Position numbers and translations under genes: made by a program | Notes under the pieces: generated by a model | Database searches by the model: none | What the model saw: the letters and a program-made list of their open reading frames with translations, nothing else | What the model was told of the DNA's origin: nothing | Origin: Dyadobacter sp. NIV53 | GTDB lineage: Bacteria > Bacteroidota > Bacteroidia > Cytophagales > Spirosomataceae | Length of the DNA: 64,000 bases | NCBI RefSeq assembly: GCF_019711195.1 | Contig: NZ_CP081299.1 | Span: forward strand, 2,542,001-2,606,000 | Reading direction: 5' to 3' | Shown: positions 37,249 through 46,341 of the stretch, in pieces | How the letters are laid out: every line of letters begins with the position of its first letter | Position numbering within the stretch: position 1 is the first letter of the stretch

Positions 37249-38211
37249 CTATTGAGGCAGCTCCGCTTTCTCGTGCAGATCAATTTTATCAAGCATCAGG
37301 TGGGTATAGGTTTCGTCGTCAGATCTTGCATACATAGGAAGAAAACGGGCTCCATAAATCATCTCATCCTGGATGTACGAAGTTCGTTGCTGAACAGTGT
37401 TTGAGAAATGATCGTCAAATGCTTTAATGGTAATCATTAGTTCAATTCGGGAGTCGATAAAATCCTGTTCGGAATAGTCGCTTAGCGGACTTTTCTCATC
37501 AATTGGATGCACAAGTGTCCAGCTCAAAGCAAGTGAATTAATACGACTGATATCAAGCGTTAAAGGAAAGAATTTAGTCACCGTTTTGTCATTTTCCTGA
37601 ACGTGAACCGCCATGGTTACAAGCGCTTCTGCATCCGTCAAATGATTATTCTTATATGTTGCTACGCGAAACATCAAGGCTCTTCCGCCTTTGAACGGAG
37701 CGATCAGGAAATGCGAACTGAATAGAATATATGCCTTTGGCCGCGAGAATCTGGCATAAAACATTCCCGTAACCAATGCAAAAGACATAATTCCCATGAA
37801 CGATTCAAGAGAAGCGACAACGTTTGTAATAAATCCAACCGGACTGATATGCCCGTAGCCGACTGTTGTTAAGGTTTGGGAACTGAAAAAGAATGCCTGC
37901 AGAAAATCTTCAATAAAGCTTCCGACAGGTGTAGTTCCTGCAAGCTTGTCGACGCCTATCGTATAATATAATGCAGCGAAAAATAAGTTGATAGTCGTAT
38001 AAATAGCAAAAACAGTCGCCGTAAACGTCAACTGACTCATGCGTAGTAAGGAGTGATAAACGCTGATCCTTTCGTAAAAAGGAATACCAGTTTTCCGCAG
38101 ATTGATCCGGCCATCCTTGTTAGTCAGCCTGCCACCTTCAGCGCTGCTGTTCGGGCTGAAACCGGTATTGTCAATGGAATTGTGCTTTGTTTGTGATGAT
38201 TGTTTGGCCAT
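37249..38211 (-). CDS. Inward-rectifier-type potassium channel (KirBac-like)
   Basis: 320 residues. An amphipathic slide helix about 40-57 (RKTGIPFYERISVYHSLLRM), TM1 about 60-85, pore helix and selectivity filter TVGYG at 116-120 (followed by HISPVG), TM2 about 126-154, then a cytoplasmic C-terminal immunoglobulin-like domain (PKAYILFSSHFLIAPFKGGRALMFRVAT onward) matching the Kir C-terminal domain. The family forms tetrameric K+ channels in the inner membrane. The start at 38211 fits the long polar N-terminus seen in such proteins. The gene ends just beyond the permease control region at 37226. Confidence 0.92.
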   Translation of the reverse strand: MAKQSSQTKHNSIDNTGFSPNSSAEGGRLTNKDGRINLRKTGIPFYERISVYHSLLRMSQLTFTATVFAIYTTINLFFAALYYTIGVDKLAGTTPVGSFIEDFLQAFFFSSQTLTTVGYGHISPVGFITNVVASLESFMGIMSFALVTGMFYARFSRPKAYILFSSHFLIAPFKGGRALMFRVATYKNNHLTDAEALVTMAVHVQENDKTVTKFFPLTLDISRINSLALSWTLVHPIDEKSPLSDYSEQDFIDSRIELMITIKAFDDHFSNTVQQRTSYIQDEMIYGARFLPMYARSDDETYTHLMLDKIDLHEKAELPQ

Positions 38212-38256
38212 GTAAGTTGTTCTTACCTTTTGAAATCTCGTAAAGGTAATGCCTGC

Positions 38257-38460
38257 TCATTGAAGCCGTTCAATCCGGCCGTCAAAATATTCTGCAACCG
38301 GCGTACCATCTTGCAGATAATAAACCAATGGCTGGCCAATCGAAAAAAGATAATCCTTCGCGCGTTGATAAGATTTATGTTTCCAATCTTTAAGTTCCAA
38401 AGCAGTCATTTTGCCTGGACTCTTTACCATTATGCCTTTCCTGATGATTATCTCCTCCAT
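38257..38460 (-). CDS. Small hypothetical protein
   Basis: 67 residues, MEEIIIRKGIMVKSPGKMTALE onward, ending AEYFDGRIERLQ. It is basic and hydrophilic, and the pattern LVYYLQDGTPVAEYFDGRI looks like a short beta-strand module. Family unknown. It lies 39 bp after the end of the Uma2 gene on the same strand and 45 bp before the channel start, so co-transcription with the Uma2 gene is possible. The coding call rests on the ORF fitting the gap neatly and on its protein-like composition. Confidence 0.55.
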   Translation of the reverse strand: MEEIIIRKGIMVKSPGKMTALELKDWKHKSYQRAKDYLFSIGQPLVYYLQDGTPVAEYFDGRIERLQ

Positions 38461-38499
38461 GAATCTGGAAATGGATTAACCTGATTTTTAATACATTTT

Positions 38500-39090
38500 T
38501 TAAATAAAGTGCCCACCGAGATCTTCCGTATCTCTATAAACATCCCGAACAGGCAATGTCAGGTTCACACTGCGTATTTCTATATGTTTATCCATAGAAT
38601 AAGCCTCTGATGAAAGCACCCAGGAGCCCTCGTCATTTTTCAAAAAAACCTCCATACCAAGTTTACGGGAATTAATCAGTACGTATTCTTTTAATGAAGG
38701 AATATCTCTGTAGAGTTGAAACTTCTCTCCTCTGTCATATGCCTCAGTACTTTCAGACAACACTTCTATGATTACGTGGGGATTTAGCAGCGTGTCCTTT
38801 TGACTACTCAAAAATTCATTCTTTCCACAAACAATAATGAAATCAGGATAGGTATAGAGGCTATTTGAGGGTATGTGTGTTCGCATGTCACTGGAAAAAG
38901 TATTGCATGACTTACCCATAAAAAAATTATACGCTATGCCTGAAAGGTTTTGTGTAATTCTGTTATGATTATATTTTGCACCTGCCATTGCAAATACCTC
39001 ACCCTTATAATATTCGCTTTTGAATTCGGCAAGGCGTTCTCTTTCCAAATATTCAGTTTCACTAAGATATTTTTGCGCTACTACAGCCAT
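38500..39090 (-). CDS. Uma2-family PD-(D/E)XK nuclease-like protein (DUF820)
   Basis: 196 residues. Family features: YLEREFL-like start (SETEYLERERLAEFKSEYYKGEVFAM), a conserved Glu31, D83 in YPDFIIV, and E109 with the VIIEVLSEST strand, then Arg-Gly-Glu-Lys (DRGEKFQLYRDI). These are the positions of the PD-(D/E)XK core. Uma2 proteins are abundant in cyanobacteria and Bacteroidota; a nuclease activity is predicted but the biological role is unknown. It is flanked by the KirBac channel and a permease on the same strand. Confidence 0.88.
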   Translation of the reverse strand: MAVVAQKYLSETEYLERERLAEFKSEYYKGEVFAMAGAKYNHNRITQNLSGIAYNFFMGKSCNTFSSDMRTHIPSNSLYTYPDFIIVCGKNEFLSSQKDTLLNPHVIIEVLSESTEAYDRGEKFQLYRDIPSLKEYVLINSRKLGMEVFLKNDEGSWVLSSEAYSMDKHIEIRSVNLTLPVRDVYRDTEDLGGHFI

Positions 39091-39206
39091 AAGCGATGTT
39101 GTTTTAACAAAAATAGCGATTTTTAAAGATTGAGAAAAGAAGAGTATTTCGTTACAAGCATTAATTCCTTTCTTTCGTCAATCTCAAAAATTTCATCGCT
39201 CCTTTT

Positions 39207-41621
39207 TCACTCGCTCTTCAAACTCTTCACCGGATTCATCAAAGCAGCCTTAATACTCTGAAAGCTCACCGTAGCAACAGCCACAAAAATCGCCGCCAAA
39301 CCTACTCCGACAAATATCAAAGGATTTATTTCAATGCGATACGGATAATTATCAAGCCATTTTTGCATAAAAAACCAGGCCAGCGGCGTGGCAATTACAA
39401 TGGCCACTAATACCATTTTTACAAAATCCTGCGACAGTACGAACACCAGATTTGAAATACTTGCGCCCAGTACTTTTCGAACCCCTATTTCTTTGGTTCT
39501 CTGTTCAATAACTATAAGCGCCACCGCAAATAAACCAAGGCATGAAAGTAAAATTGCTATCCCCGAAGCCAGACTAAATACCTGTGAAAGCCTTTCCTCT
39601 TCCTTATACCAGTTGTCGGTATTCTCGTCCATAAACGAACCCTTAAACTCCGATTCTGGCGCTACTTCTTTCCAGACAGCTTTGAGTTTATCCATTGACA
39701 CTTTCAGACTTTGCGGTGTAACACGGATAAATATATAGCTTGGTGAATGTGACAGGTGAATTGTAATAGGCATCTTGTCACTTTTAGTAGAGTACAAATT
39801 AAAATCAGGAATGACACCAATGATCTGTATTTTCGCGCCTGCCGTATCAGTTTGAAAATATTTGCCAACGGGTTCCGGCTCTCCTATCATTTTAGCCATA
39901 CTTTCCGTAACAACAACCCTATCCAGCGAGTCGGCAGGATAAGCCGGATCAAATTCACGGCCGCCAAGCAATTTGATATTCAGCGTTTTTAGATATTCAT
40001 AATCTACTCCAAGCCAGTCCGTTAATACTTCTTTTTCTTTGTATGTAAATCCGATAACACTCCTGGACGTACTGCCATCGGTTCCTACACCAAGGTTAAC
40101 TGCTGAGCCGGTTATACCCAGAATTGAAGGATCAGAAGCAAGTTTGTTTCTTACTCTTTGCATAGCTTGCTTTCCATCTATTTTGTTTCCGACTGGTATA
40201 CTGATTACCTGCTCCTTTTGAAAGCCAAGTGGTTGATTACGCAAGTGATTCACCTGCTGAACAGCAATGATGGTGCAGCAAATCAATAAGCTTGACAACG
40301 TGAATTGTGTGATGATCAGAGAATTACGTAAGATACCCGGTTTTTTCAAAGTCACTTTTCCCTTCAACACTTCCACGGCATTGAACTTTGACATTTGCCA
40401 AGCAGGATAACCACCCGCCAAGGTTGTAACCAATACAAATATTCCCAGAATCAGCGCAATCTTGTCGGGCTTCAACATGTAATCAAGCGTCAGTTTCGAT
40501 TTGAACGTAGCGTTGAAAGTAGGTAACAATAGCGTCGCCAAAATAACACCTACGAGAAATCCAACAAAACAAATAACCGCAGCTTCGCCCCATATCTGGA
40601 CAAATAGTTGATTCTTTAATGCTCCCAGAGATTTTCTGACCCCTACTTCTCTTGCTCTGATAAAGGACCGGGCAACATTGAGATTGATAAAATTGATACA
40701 CGCGATCAGTAGTATAAAGAATGCGATACCCATTAATGCATAAACCAATGCAACTGGCGTGCTTCCACCAGTTACTAATTCAGTACCAAAATGCACATTG
40801 GCCATTTTTTGTAATCTTATGGCGAATATGTCTCCGCGTTCGTCAGGTTTGGCGCCTTTCTTTTTGAGACTGGTAAAATTTTCAGCCAGGTACTTTTGTG
40901 CAAAAGGTTTAAGTTTCTTTTCAAAACTGTCCCGGTCCGTGTTCGGTGACAGTTTCAGATATACTACATGCGAACGTGAATCCCAGGCGTCCTTCTGGGA
41001 CTGATAACCATTTGCGTTTTCTGATCTTACAAATGCATCAAATTGTATAGAAGAATTTTCAGGGAAATCACCTAAAACGCCGGTAACTACGTACTGTTTT
41101 TTATTCATTCCCAAGCCAAGCTGTACAGTCTTTCCCATAGGATCTTCTGTACCGAAAATAGCTTTCGCCATATTCTCGCTCATGATAATGCTGCTCAAAT
41201 CCCTTAGCGCCATATCCTTATTGCCCTTAACAAGTGGAAATGAGAAAATTTTCAAAAAATCAGGATCTATAAATTTGACCTGCTTGTCAAAATATTTGCC
41301 CTTGTATTCCACCACATCACTTCCATTTACAATACGCGTTATTCCCTCAATCTCCGGAAATTCTGCTTTGAGTGCCGTAGTGAGTGGAAAGGGCATGGTG
41401 GTAGTTTTATCGGCTTTTTCAGGATCATTCGAAAAGAAATAAGGCTGATAAATACGGTCACCATCCGCGTGGAAATTATCAAAAGTGAGCTGAAAATAAG
41501 CCGTCAAAAAGAGGAAAACGCTGACGCAAAATGCAACAGAAAGTCCAACAATATTGATAAAAGCATAACCCTTACTTTTCCAGATATTACGGAACGCGAT
41601 TTTGAGATAGTTTTTGAACAT
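39207..41621 (-). CDS. ABC transporter permease, MacB/FtsX type (paralogue 11, single-gene unit)
   Basis: 804 residues, starting MFKNYLKIAFRNIWKSKGY. TM1 is atypical (LSVAFCVSVFLFLTAYFQLTF). First cytoplasmic motif AREVGVRKSLGALKNQLFVQI has Ser in place of Val; second TKEIGVRKVLGAS from residue 709. IFGTEDPMGK occupies the site where others have KYFG, here with AKAIFG. It ends AALMNPVKSLKSE. It has its own dyad promoter and stands alone. The decayed fragment at 42631-42815 is most like this copy (SFEKKLKPFAQKYLAENF), so they came from a tandem duplication. Substrate unknown. Confidence 0.93.
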   Translation of the reverse strand: MFKNYLKIAFRNIWKSKGYAFINIVGLSVAFCVSVFLFLTAYFQLTFDNFHADGDRIYQPYFFSNDPEKADKTTTMPFPLTTALKAEFPEIEGITRIVNGSDVVEYKGKYFDKQVKFIDPDFLKIFSFPLVKGNKDMALRDLSSIIMSENMAKAIFGTEDPMGKTVQLGLGMNKKQYVVTGVLGDFPENSSIQFDAFVRSENANGYQSQKDAWDSRSHVVYLKLSPNTDRDSFEKKLKPFAQKYLAENFTSLKKKGAKPDERGDIFAIRLQKMANVHFGTELVTGGSTPVALVYALMGIAFFILLIACINFINLNVARSFIRAREVGVRKSLGALKNQLFVQIWGEAAVICFVGFLVGVILATLLLPTFNATFKSKLTLDYMLKPDKIALILGIFVLVTTLAGGYPAWQMSKFNAVEVLKGKVTLKKPGILRNSLIITQFTLSSLLICCTIIAVQQVNHLRNQPLGFQKEQVISIPVGNKIDGKQAMQRVRNKLASDPSILGITGSAVNLGVGTDGSTSRSVIGFTYKEKEVLTDWLGVDYEYLKTLNIKLLGGREFDPAYPADSLDRVVVTESMAKMIGEPEPVGKYFQTDTAGAKIQIIGVIPDFNLYSTKSDKMPITIHLSHSPSYIFIRVTPQSLKVSMDKLKAVWKEVAPESEFKGSFMDENTDNWYKEEERLSQVFSLASGIAILLSCLGLFAVALIVIEQRTKEIGVRKVLGASISNLVFVLSQDFVKMVLVAIVIATPLAWFFMQKWLDNYPYRIEINPLIFVGVGLAAIFVAVATVSFQSIKAALMNPVKSLKSE

Positions 41622-41672
41622 GGCGGATAGCAGTTAGCTATTGAATGGTAGCTTTTTATATATCCGCTTTCA

Positions 41673-41790
41673 GTTGAATTATCATACCAGATGATAAAAA
41701 CTCTTATAATATTTTGAAAATAAGACAGTTAACAAATTAGTATAAATGACAAAATGTTCAAAACTGAACAGTTTTGTTCGTTAGCGTACT
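41673..41790 (-). promoter_or_regulatory. Paired-dyad control region of permease 41621-39207
   Basis: Dyad 1 tgttc-N6-gaaca at 41755-41770; dyad 2 tgttc-N6-gtact at 41775-41790, 20 bp further and weaker. The minus-strand box TGGTATGATAATTCAA has GG at 41688-41687, 68 bp from the first dyad and about 65 bp before the ATG. The divergent gene at 41860 could also be affected. Confidence 0.65.
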
Positions 41791-41859
41791 GCCGCAACTA
41801 AATGCTTATAAATAATAAAGCTTTTACTATATTTGTTTAGTGCTTAAAGTAAGAAGAAC

Positions 41860-42063
41860 ATGAGCGATTTAACCATTCATACCAAACTAGAAACATTACC
41901 TCAGGAATTAAAAAACGAGGTTAATGATTTTATTGATTTTTTAATTCAAAAATCCACTAAATCAGAAGAAAAAATTATCCCTAAGTTTGGAAGTGCAAAA
42001 GGCAAAATCAAAATGTCTGCTGATTTTGATGCGCCTCTGGATGACTTTAAGGATTACATGTAA
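41860..42063 (+). CDS. Antitoxin, DUF2281 family
   Basis: 67 residues, MSDLTIHTKLETLPQELKNE, with an acidic C-terminal tail (FDAPLDDFKDYM). The L-x-x-L-P-x-E-L-x-x-E-V-x-D-F pattern, with IDFL helix, is that of DUF2281 proteins, which are encoded before PIN-domain toxins. The tail with DDFKDYM is the usual toxin-binding end. Its stop overlaps the toxin start by one base. A TATATTTG sequence at 41828-41835, matching the -7 element known for Bacteroidota promoters, lies 25 bp before the ATG; the -33 element is unclear. It acts by neutralising the toxin. Confidence 0.85.
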   Translation: MSDLTIHTKLETLPQELKNEVNDFIDFLIQKSTKSEEKIIPKFGSAKGKIKMSADFDAPLDDFKDYM

Positions 42064-42446
42064 TGAATTTTTTGTTAGACACACACACTTTGCTTTGGTT
42101 TATAAATGGTGATCTGGAACTTTCGAAAGAAGCAAGAGACATTATCGAGAATCCTAATCATACCAAATTTATTAGTATTGCTACATTCTGGGAAATCGCG
42201 ATCAAAATAAGCATAGGAAAATTACAACTTGATATGCCATTTCAGGAACTTGAAATTCACGCCTCCAAAAATGGTTTCCAATTATTGCCAATTACGTTTC
42301 AACATACACAACAAATAATAACGCTTCCATTACATCACAAGGATCCTTTTGACAGAATCATAATTGCTCAGGCAAGTTGCGATGGTCTTTCAATAATTGG
42401 CAAAGATCCACACTTTGTCAATTATGATGTTACCGTGAACTGGTAA
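42063..42446 (+). CDS. PIN-domain toxin (VapC-like)
   Basis: 127 residues. Acidic active-site residues of the PIN ribonuclease fold are visible: D6 (LLDTHTLLWF), E44 (ATFWEIAIKISIGK), D94 and D97 (HHKDPFDRIIIAQA) and a final acidic D115 (IGKDPHF). The HHKDPFDR motif is typical of the subfamily paired with DUF2281 antitoxins. VapC-type toxins cleave RNA in the cytoplasm, commonly tRNA or rRNA; the target here is unknown. The gene overlaps the antitoxin by one base, so translation is coupled. Confidence 0.92.
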   Translation: MNFLLDTHTLLWFINGDLELSKEARDIIENPNHTKFISIATFWEIAIKISIGKLQLDMPFQELEIHASKNGFQLLPITFQHTQQIITLPLHHKDPFDRIIIAQASCDGLSIIGKDPHFVNYDVTVNW

Positions 42447-42630
42447 CCGTCGGCCTTTTCGTGATATTAAAATGATCATGAATTATTTATCCTCAATATC
42501 GCTAGTGCCAAGTATGTCTAAAACGGATCTCACGGGGCCACCTACTTTGGAGTATACTAGCCCAATGATTACCGAAATTACTGGCTCGGTATACTCCGAA
42601 ACGGCCGGCCAGTTATCTCCGAAATTGACA
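42447..42630. mobile_element. Possible IS-end remnant (IS21-like, tentative)
   Basis: Between the PIN toxin and the permease fragment, the minus strand has three related tracts of about 22 bp: caatttcggagataactggc, cgtttcggagtataccgagc and gtaatttcggtaatcattgg. Homology to permease 39207-41621 stops abruptly at about 42631, just where they begin. Multiple short direct repeats at an end are usual for IS21-family elements; no transposase is present, so this is inference. Confidence 0.35.
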
Positions 42631-42815
42631 CACATTGTCCATTTTTTGTAATCTTATGCGAATATGTCTCCGCGTTCGTCAGGTTTGGCACCTTTCTTTT
42701 TTAGGCTCGCAAAACTTTCGGCAAGGTATTTCTGTGCAAAAGGTTTAAGTTTCTTTTCAAAACTGTCCCGATCTGTATTCGGTGGTAATTTCAGATACAA
42801 TACGTGGGAAAGACA
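42631..42815 (-). pseudogene. Fragment of an ABC permease related to paralogue 11
   Basis: On the minus strand it encodes SHVLYLKLPPNTDRDSFEKK, then KPFAQKYLAESFASLKKKGAKP and DERGDIFA, matching about residues 203-265 of the permease at 39207-41621. A single missing base (cgcat for cgccat) then shifts the frame, and homology ends at about 42631. The N-terminal 200 codons and the rest of the gene are gone. A complete pair of control dyads still precedes it. Confidence 0.85.
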
Positions 42816-42910
42816 TACCGATACAATTAACTACCTAAAAATTAGCAACTTAAATCACAATTACAAATGAAAAATGTTCAAAATCGAACAGTATTGTCCG
42901 ATGACGAACA
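42805..42910 (-). promoter_or_regulatory. Paired-dyad control region before the permease remnant
   Basis: Dyad 1 tgttc-N6-gaaca at 42875-42890 and dyad 2 tgtcc-N6-gaaca at 42895-42910 are both perfect and exactly 20 bp apart, the clearest pair in the window. A minus-strand CGGTATGTC box has GG at 42819-42818, 56 bp from the first dyad. The gene it controlled is almost gone. Confidence 0.6.
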
Positions 42911-42941
42911 GGTTTCCCTATCGCTAAAAAAGCAGAAAAAT

Positions 42942-43331
42942 TCAAATGAATTCTTTGAAAATATGTGGATTATGCACCTCTAAATGAATGATTCTTTCAA
43001 AATCACTGAGGTTTCTGTAAAGAAGGGTTAAATCGTATTCAAGAACCGTTGCGGCGATTATCGCATCAGGAAGTTTAATTTTATAAGTTTTACGAATTAA
43101 AATAGTCCGATTTACAATCTGTTCGTCTAAATTAATTACAATTGCATTTTCTACCAACCAGATAATTTCAACCGGAACAGAAGAAAATGATAACAATTCA
43201 ATTTTGTTGACAACAGAAATAACAGGCTCATTGTCAATAATTTGAGCAATTTGTTTGTGTGATTCAGGTGGAAGCAAAAAAGCACAAAAATCAATGATGG
43301 TGTTTGTATCTAAAAGATATCTCTTTCCCAT
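42942..43331 (-). CDS. PIN-domain toxin (VapC-like)
   Basis: 129 residues. Active-site acidic residues: D8 (YLLDTNTIIDF), E45 (VVNKIELLSF), D89 (KLPDAIIAATVL) and D110 (RNLSDFERI). This is a complete PIN ribonuclease fold of normal length. The ATG overlaps the restored antitoxin frame by 22 bp, as is common in toxin-antitoxin pairs. It differs from the PIN toxin at 42063, whose signature is HHKDPFDR. RNA target unknown. With the antitoxin frame broken, the toxin may be unneutralised, inactive or dependent on a rare in-frame product. Confidence 0.88.
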   Translation of the reverse strand: MGKRYLLDTNTIIDFCAFLLPPESHKQIAQIIDNEPVISVVNKIELLSFSSVPVEIIWLVENAIVINLDEQIVNRTILIRKTYKIKLPDAIIAATVLEYDLTLLYRNLSDFERIIHLEVHNPHIFKEFI

Positions 43332-43587
43332 TCATTTCTCATGTTTTCCAACTCTTGATTCATTTTAGCTGCTTTTTCCTTATCAAAACTACCTGCAATT
43401 AATGACGATAGTCCTTCTCCCGGTGAATTTTTTGCTTTGAAAGATAGTATCCTTTTTTTAGCTCTTCTCTTTTTGCAAGATCAACAACAGGCTTTTCAAT
43501 CGTTTCGACTGATATATTAAGTTTTTTAGCAAAAGCAATCACCTTGGCGGCTTTGTCTGCACTGTCTGTTTTGAGAATGAGATCCAT
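43310..43587 (-). pseudogene. Antitoxin gene of the PIN pair, frameshifted in an A7 run
   Basis: The open frame from 43587 gives MDLILKTDSADKAAKVIAFA and a following region to EELKKG, then stops at 43399. In the neighbouring frame the sequence continues as RILSFKAKNSPGEGLSSLIA and then GSFDKEKAAKMNQELENMRN, ending EWERDIF with a stop at 43310 inside the toxin gene. The switch point is seven A (minus strand) at 43459-43453; eight would keep one frame of 92 residues. The C-terminal half has the basic and acidic helix typical of PIN-toxin antitoxins. Whether this is a sequencing error, phase variation or a mutation cannot be told here. Confidence 0.75.
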
Positions 43588-43733
43588 AATAAAAATGTAA
43601 AATCAGAACATTAATTTAAATAAAATATTTCAGCAACCTGAGTATTCCAGTAACTACACAATCTGAATGGGAAACAAATGCTCCGTTGTGAGCTTTATTC
43701 TCGTTTTGACTAATATCCTACTTTTTGCAAAAG

Positions 43734-46190
43734 CTACTCCGATTTCAAAGACTTCACTGGATTTGTAACCGCCGCCTTAATTGCTTGCGAACTTACCGTA
43801 ATCATCGCAATCACAACTGCAAGTGCTCCCGCCAAAACAAACATCCACCACTGAATGCTGATTTTATAAGCAAAATCCTGCAACCATTTGTTCATTACAT
43901 ACCAGGTAAGAGGCGTTGCGATGATGATGGAAACGATAACAAGTTTGATAAAATCACCTGAAAGTAATCCAACGATACTTCCGATTGAAGCACCCAAAAC
44001 TTTTCGAACGCCTATCTCTTTAATTCTCTGCTGCGCTGCAAATGTGGCCAGTCCAAACAATCCCAAACAAGAAATCAGAATGGAAATGATTGTGAATGAA
44101 TTTACTATACGTGCCGTTCTTGCATCGGCGGTATAATTTCTTTGAAAATCTTCATTCAAAAAGCTGTAAGAAAATGGCTCATCAGGCACCATTGATTTCC
44201 ATTTGGTTTCCAGAAACGGCAGCACTTTCCCAACTTCTGCGGTATTCACATGGGCAATGATGTAATTAAAATCGTTGTTAAACTGTGGGAATAACGCATA
44301 GGGTTCAATGGCCTGATGCAAATCTGCAAAGTGGAAATCTTTTACAACACCCACAATCTCAATTCCCTGCGATTTACCCTCATCCTGATTAAAATTAAGT
44401 TTTGAACCAACAGCTTTGTCAAGCGGAATGCCAAATTTTCGGATCGTGGCTTCATTAACCACCATTTTAAAATTTGTATCACCCGGAAACTCTGCTGAAA
44501 GCATTCTGCCCGCAGCCATTTCGAATCCCATCGTTTTCATAAAGTCCGGCGCAACCCAGTTTGTTTTAACAATCGAGCCTTCGTTCATACTCTGATCCGA
44601 ACGATATACTGACATATCACTTGGATTTTTGATTCCAGGATAATACGAAGTGCCCGACGCGGACGCAATCTGGTTGTTCTGCAGAATTTCATTTTGGAGA
44701 GACGAATAAGCTTTTTTTGCCTGCTCGCTACGCAATGGAATTACAATTTGCTGGTCTTTTGTAAAACCCAATGGTTGATCTCGCATGAAACTGATTTGTC
44801 CCTGGATCACCATTGTCGCAACCACAAGTCCGATTGAAATTACGAACTGAAATACAACAAGTCCGCGTCTTAACGCCGTTGCAGAAACCGAGTTGACAAA
44901 CTTTCCTTTTATAACATCAAGCGGATTAAAAACCGATAAATAAAAAGCCGGATAACTTCCTGATAACAGTCCGGTCAATATGGCCAATACGATGAATGCA
45001 ACAACTATTTCGGGTTTGAAAAGATCCGAAACAAGCAAAGTTTTATCCGAAAGCTGATTGAATAACGGTAAAAACAAAACCACTGATACTACAGCAAAAA
45101 TCAAAGCCAGAAACGTAAGCACCATGGATTCGCCCAAAAACTGGCCGATTAACCCTCCTTTTCCAGCTCCCATCACTTTTCGGATACCAACTTCCGCCGC
45201 CCGTTTCGCCGACCGCGCCGTGGCAAGATTCATGAAATTAATACAAGCGATCAGCAACGTAAAAATGGCAATTGAAGCCAATACATACAGATATGTTGAG
45301 CTGGTAGTCGGAGTAATGATGTCTGTGATCTTGTTAAACAAGTGAATATCCGTCACCGCAAGTAAACTCATATGCTTTGTGTAACCCGCAGCTTTTGTAT
45401 CTTTTCCGGCATATTTATCCACAAATGCAGGAAGCTTTTTATTGAATTTATCAGGATCAGTTCCTGGTTTTACCCTGATGTAGGTGTAAAACATGTTGTT
45501 GTTAGAAAAGTCGTGGTTTCCTTCCCGCATATAATTTCCCACCCAGCCCGACATCATTGGCATAAAGTAGCGCGCATCGAAATGTGATCGTGCACTTTCA
45601 TCTTTGTACACACCTGTCACTTTGAAGTTTTCCGCATTACCGTCTGTTCCACCGACATTAATCGTTTTGTTCAAAGCTGATTCATTGCCAAAAAGTTTGC
45701 TGGCAACATCTTCTGACAATACCACCGAATGAGGATCATTCAAAGCTGTTTTAGGATCGCCTTCCACAAACTGATAAGAAAACATATCGAAAAACGTGGA
45801 GTCAACATGGGCTCCCTTTGTTTCAAAAACAGATTTCACCGTTTTTCCCGAATCCATAACTTTTAGCAAAGTCTTGTTTTCCAGGAAGTTCATCCATGCC
45901 CGGGTTACCTGTACAACTTCGGGAAACTCTTGTTTTAATGCACCTGCATAAGGCGCCGGAGCACGGGGATTATCCATTTTTTCTCCGCTAAACCGTACGT
46001 TTTCGCTGCGAACCAGATACAATTCACCAGCATGTTCCTGATGTTTGTCAAAGGAAACTTCACTCAAAATATAGAGCAGTAACAACATACAGCAGGTCAT
46101 CCCAACGGACAAACCGAAGACATTGATAAAGGAAAACAGCTTACTCTTCAGCAAGTTTCTCCAGGCGATTTTAAGATAGTTTTTTATCAT
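43734..46190 (-). CDS. ABC transporter permease, MacB/FtsX type (paralogue 12)
   Basis: 818 residues, starting MIKNYLKIAWRNLLKSKLF. First cytoplasmic motif AAEVGIRKVMGAGKGGLIGQF; second IKEIGVRKVLGAS from residue 723 with Ile for Thr. SKLFGNESALNK replaces the KYFG-x-x-x-x-GK turn, so this copy is divergent there. The C-terminus, AAVTNPVKSLKSE, has Val-Thr for the usual Leu-Met. It follows the DUF1080-like gene by 142 bp with a non-TTAACC repeat between them, and shares the dyad promoter at 47062-47179. Substrate unknown. Confidence 0.92.
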   Translation of the reverse strand: MIKNYLKIAWRNLLKSKLFSFINVFGLSVGMTCCMLLLLYILSEVSFDKHQEHAGELYLVRSENVRFSGEKMDNPRAPAPYAGALKQEFPEVVQVTRAWMNFLENKTLLKVMDSGKTVKSVFETKGAHVDSTFFDMFSYQFVEGDPKTALNDPHSVVLSEDVASKLFGNESALNKTINVGGTDGNAENFKVTGVYKDESARSHFDARYFMPMMSGWVGNYMREGNHDFSNNNMFYTYIRVKPGTDPDKFNKKLPAFVDKYAGKDTKAAGYTKHMSLLAVTDIHLFNKITDIITPTTSSTYLYVLASIAIFTLLIACINFMNLATARSAKRAAEVGIRKVMGAGKGGLIGQFLGESMVLTFLALIFAVVSVVLFLPLFNQLSDKTLLVSDLFKPEIVVAFIVLAILTGLLSGSYPAFYLSVFNPLDVIKGKFVNSVSATALRRGLVVFQFVISIGLVVATMVIQGQISFMRDQPLGFTKDQQIVIPLRSEQAKKAYSSLQNEILQNNQIASASGTSYYPGIKNPSDMSVYRSDQSMNEGSIVKTNWVAPDFMKTMGFEMAAGRMLSAEFPGDTNFKMVVNEATIRKFGIPLDKAVGSKLNFNQDEGKSQGIEIVGVVKDFHFADLHQAIEPYALFPQFNNDFNYIIAHVNTAEVGKVLPFLETKWKSMVPDEPFSYSFLNEDFQRNYTADARTARIVNSFTIISILISCLGLFGLATFAAQQRIKEIGVRKVLGASIGSIVGLLSGDFIKLVIVSIIIATPLTWYVMNKWLQDFAYKISIQWWMFVLAGALAVVIAMITVSSQAIKAAVTNPVKSLKSE

Positions 46191-46194
46191 TTTT

Positions 46195-46341
46195 AGCTGT
46201 GAGCTTTTAGCTATTGGCTATTAGCTCCTTTTAACCTAGAATTTGTTTTAACCAACACATATGCATATATGAACCCCATGCACGGAAACATCTTTCGAAG
46301 GCGTTCCCTAGCTAAAAGCTCATAGCCAGCAGCTAATTGCT
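46195..46341. repeat. agct-type intergenic inverted repeat
   Basis: Left arm 46195-46226 (agctgtgagcttttagctat then tggctattagct), right arm 46310-46341 (agctaaaagctcatagccag then cagctaattgct). The arms share gagcttttagct and its complement but the rest is imperfect. Similar tracts occur at 18284, 33655, 60881, 61562 and 61670. Confidence 0.65.

Noticed and set aside
42664..42870. 68-residue plus-strand ORF MSPRSSGLAPFFF
   Set aside because: It is antisense to the permease remnant; the same shadow ORF occurs at 40759 antisense to the intact copy.
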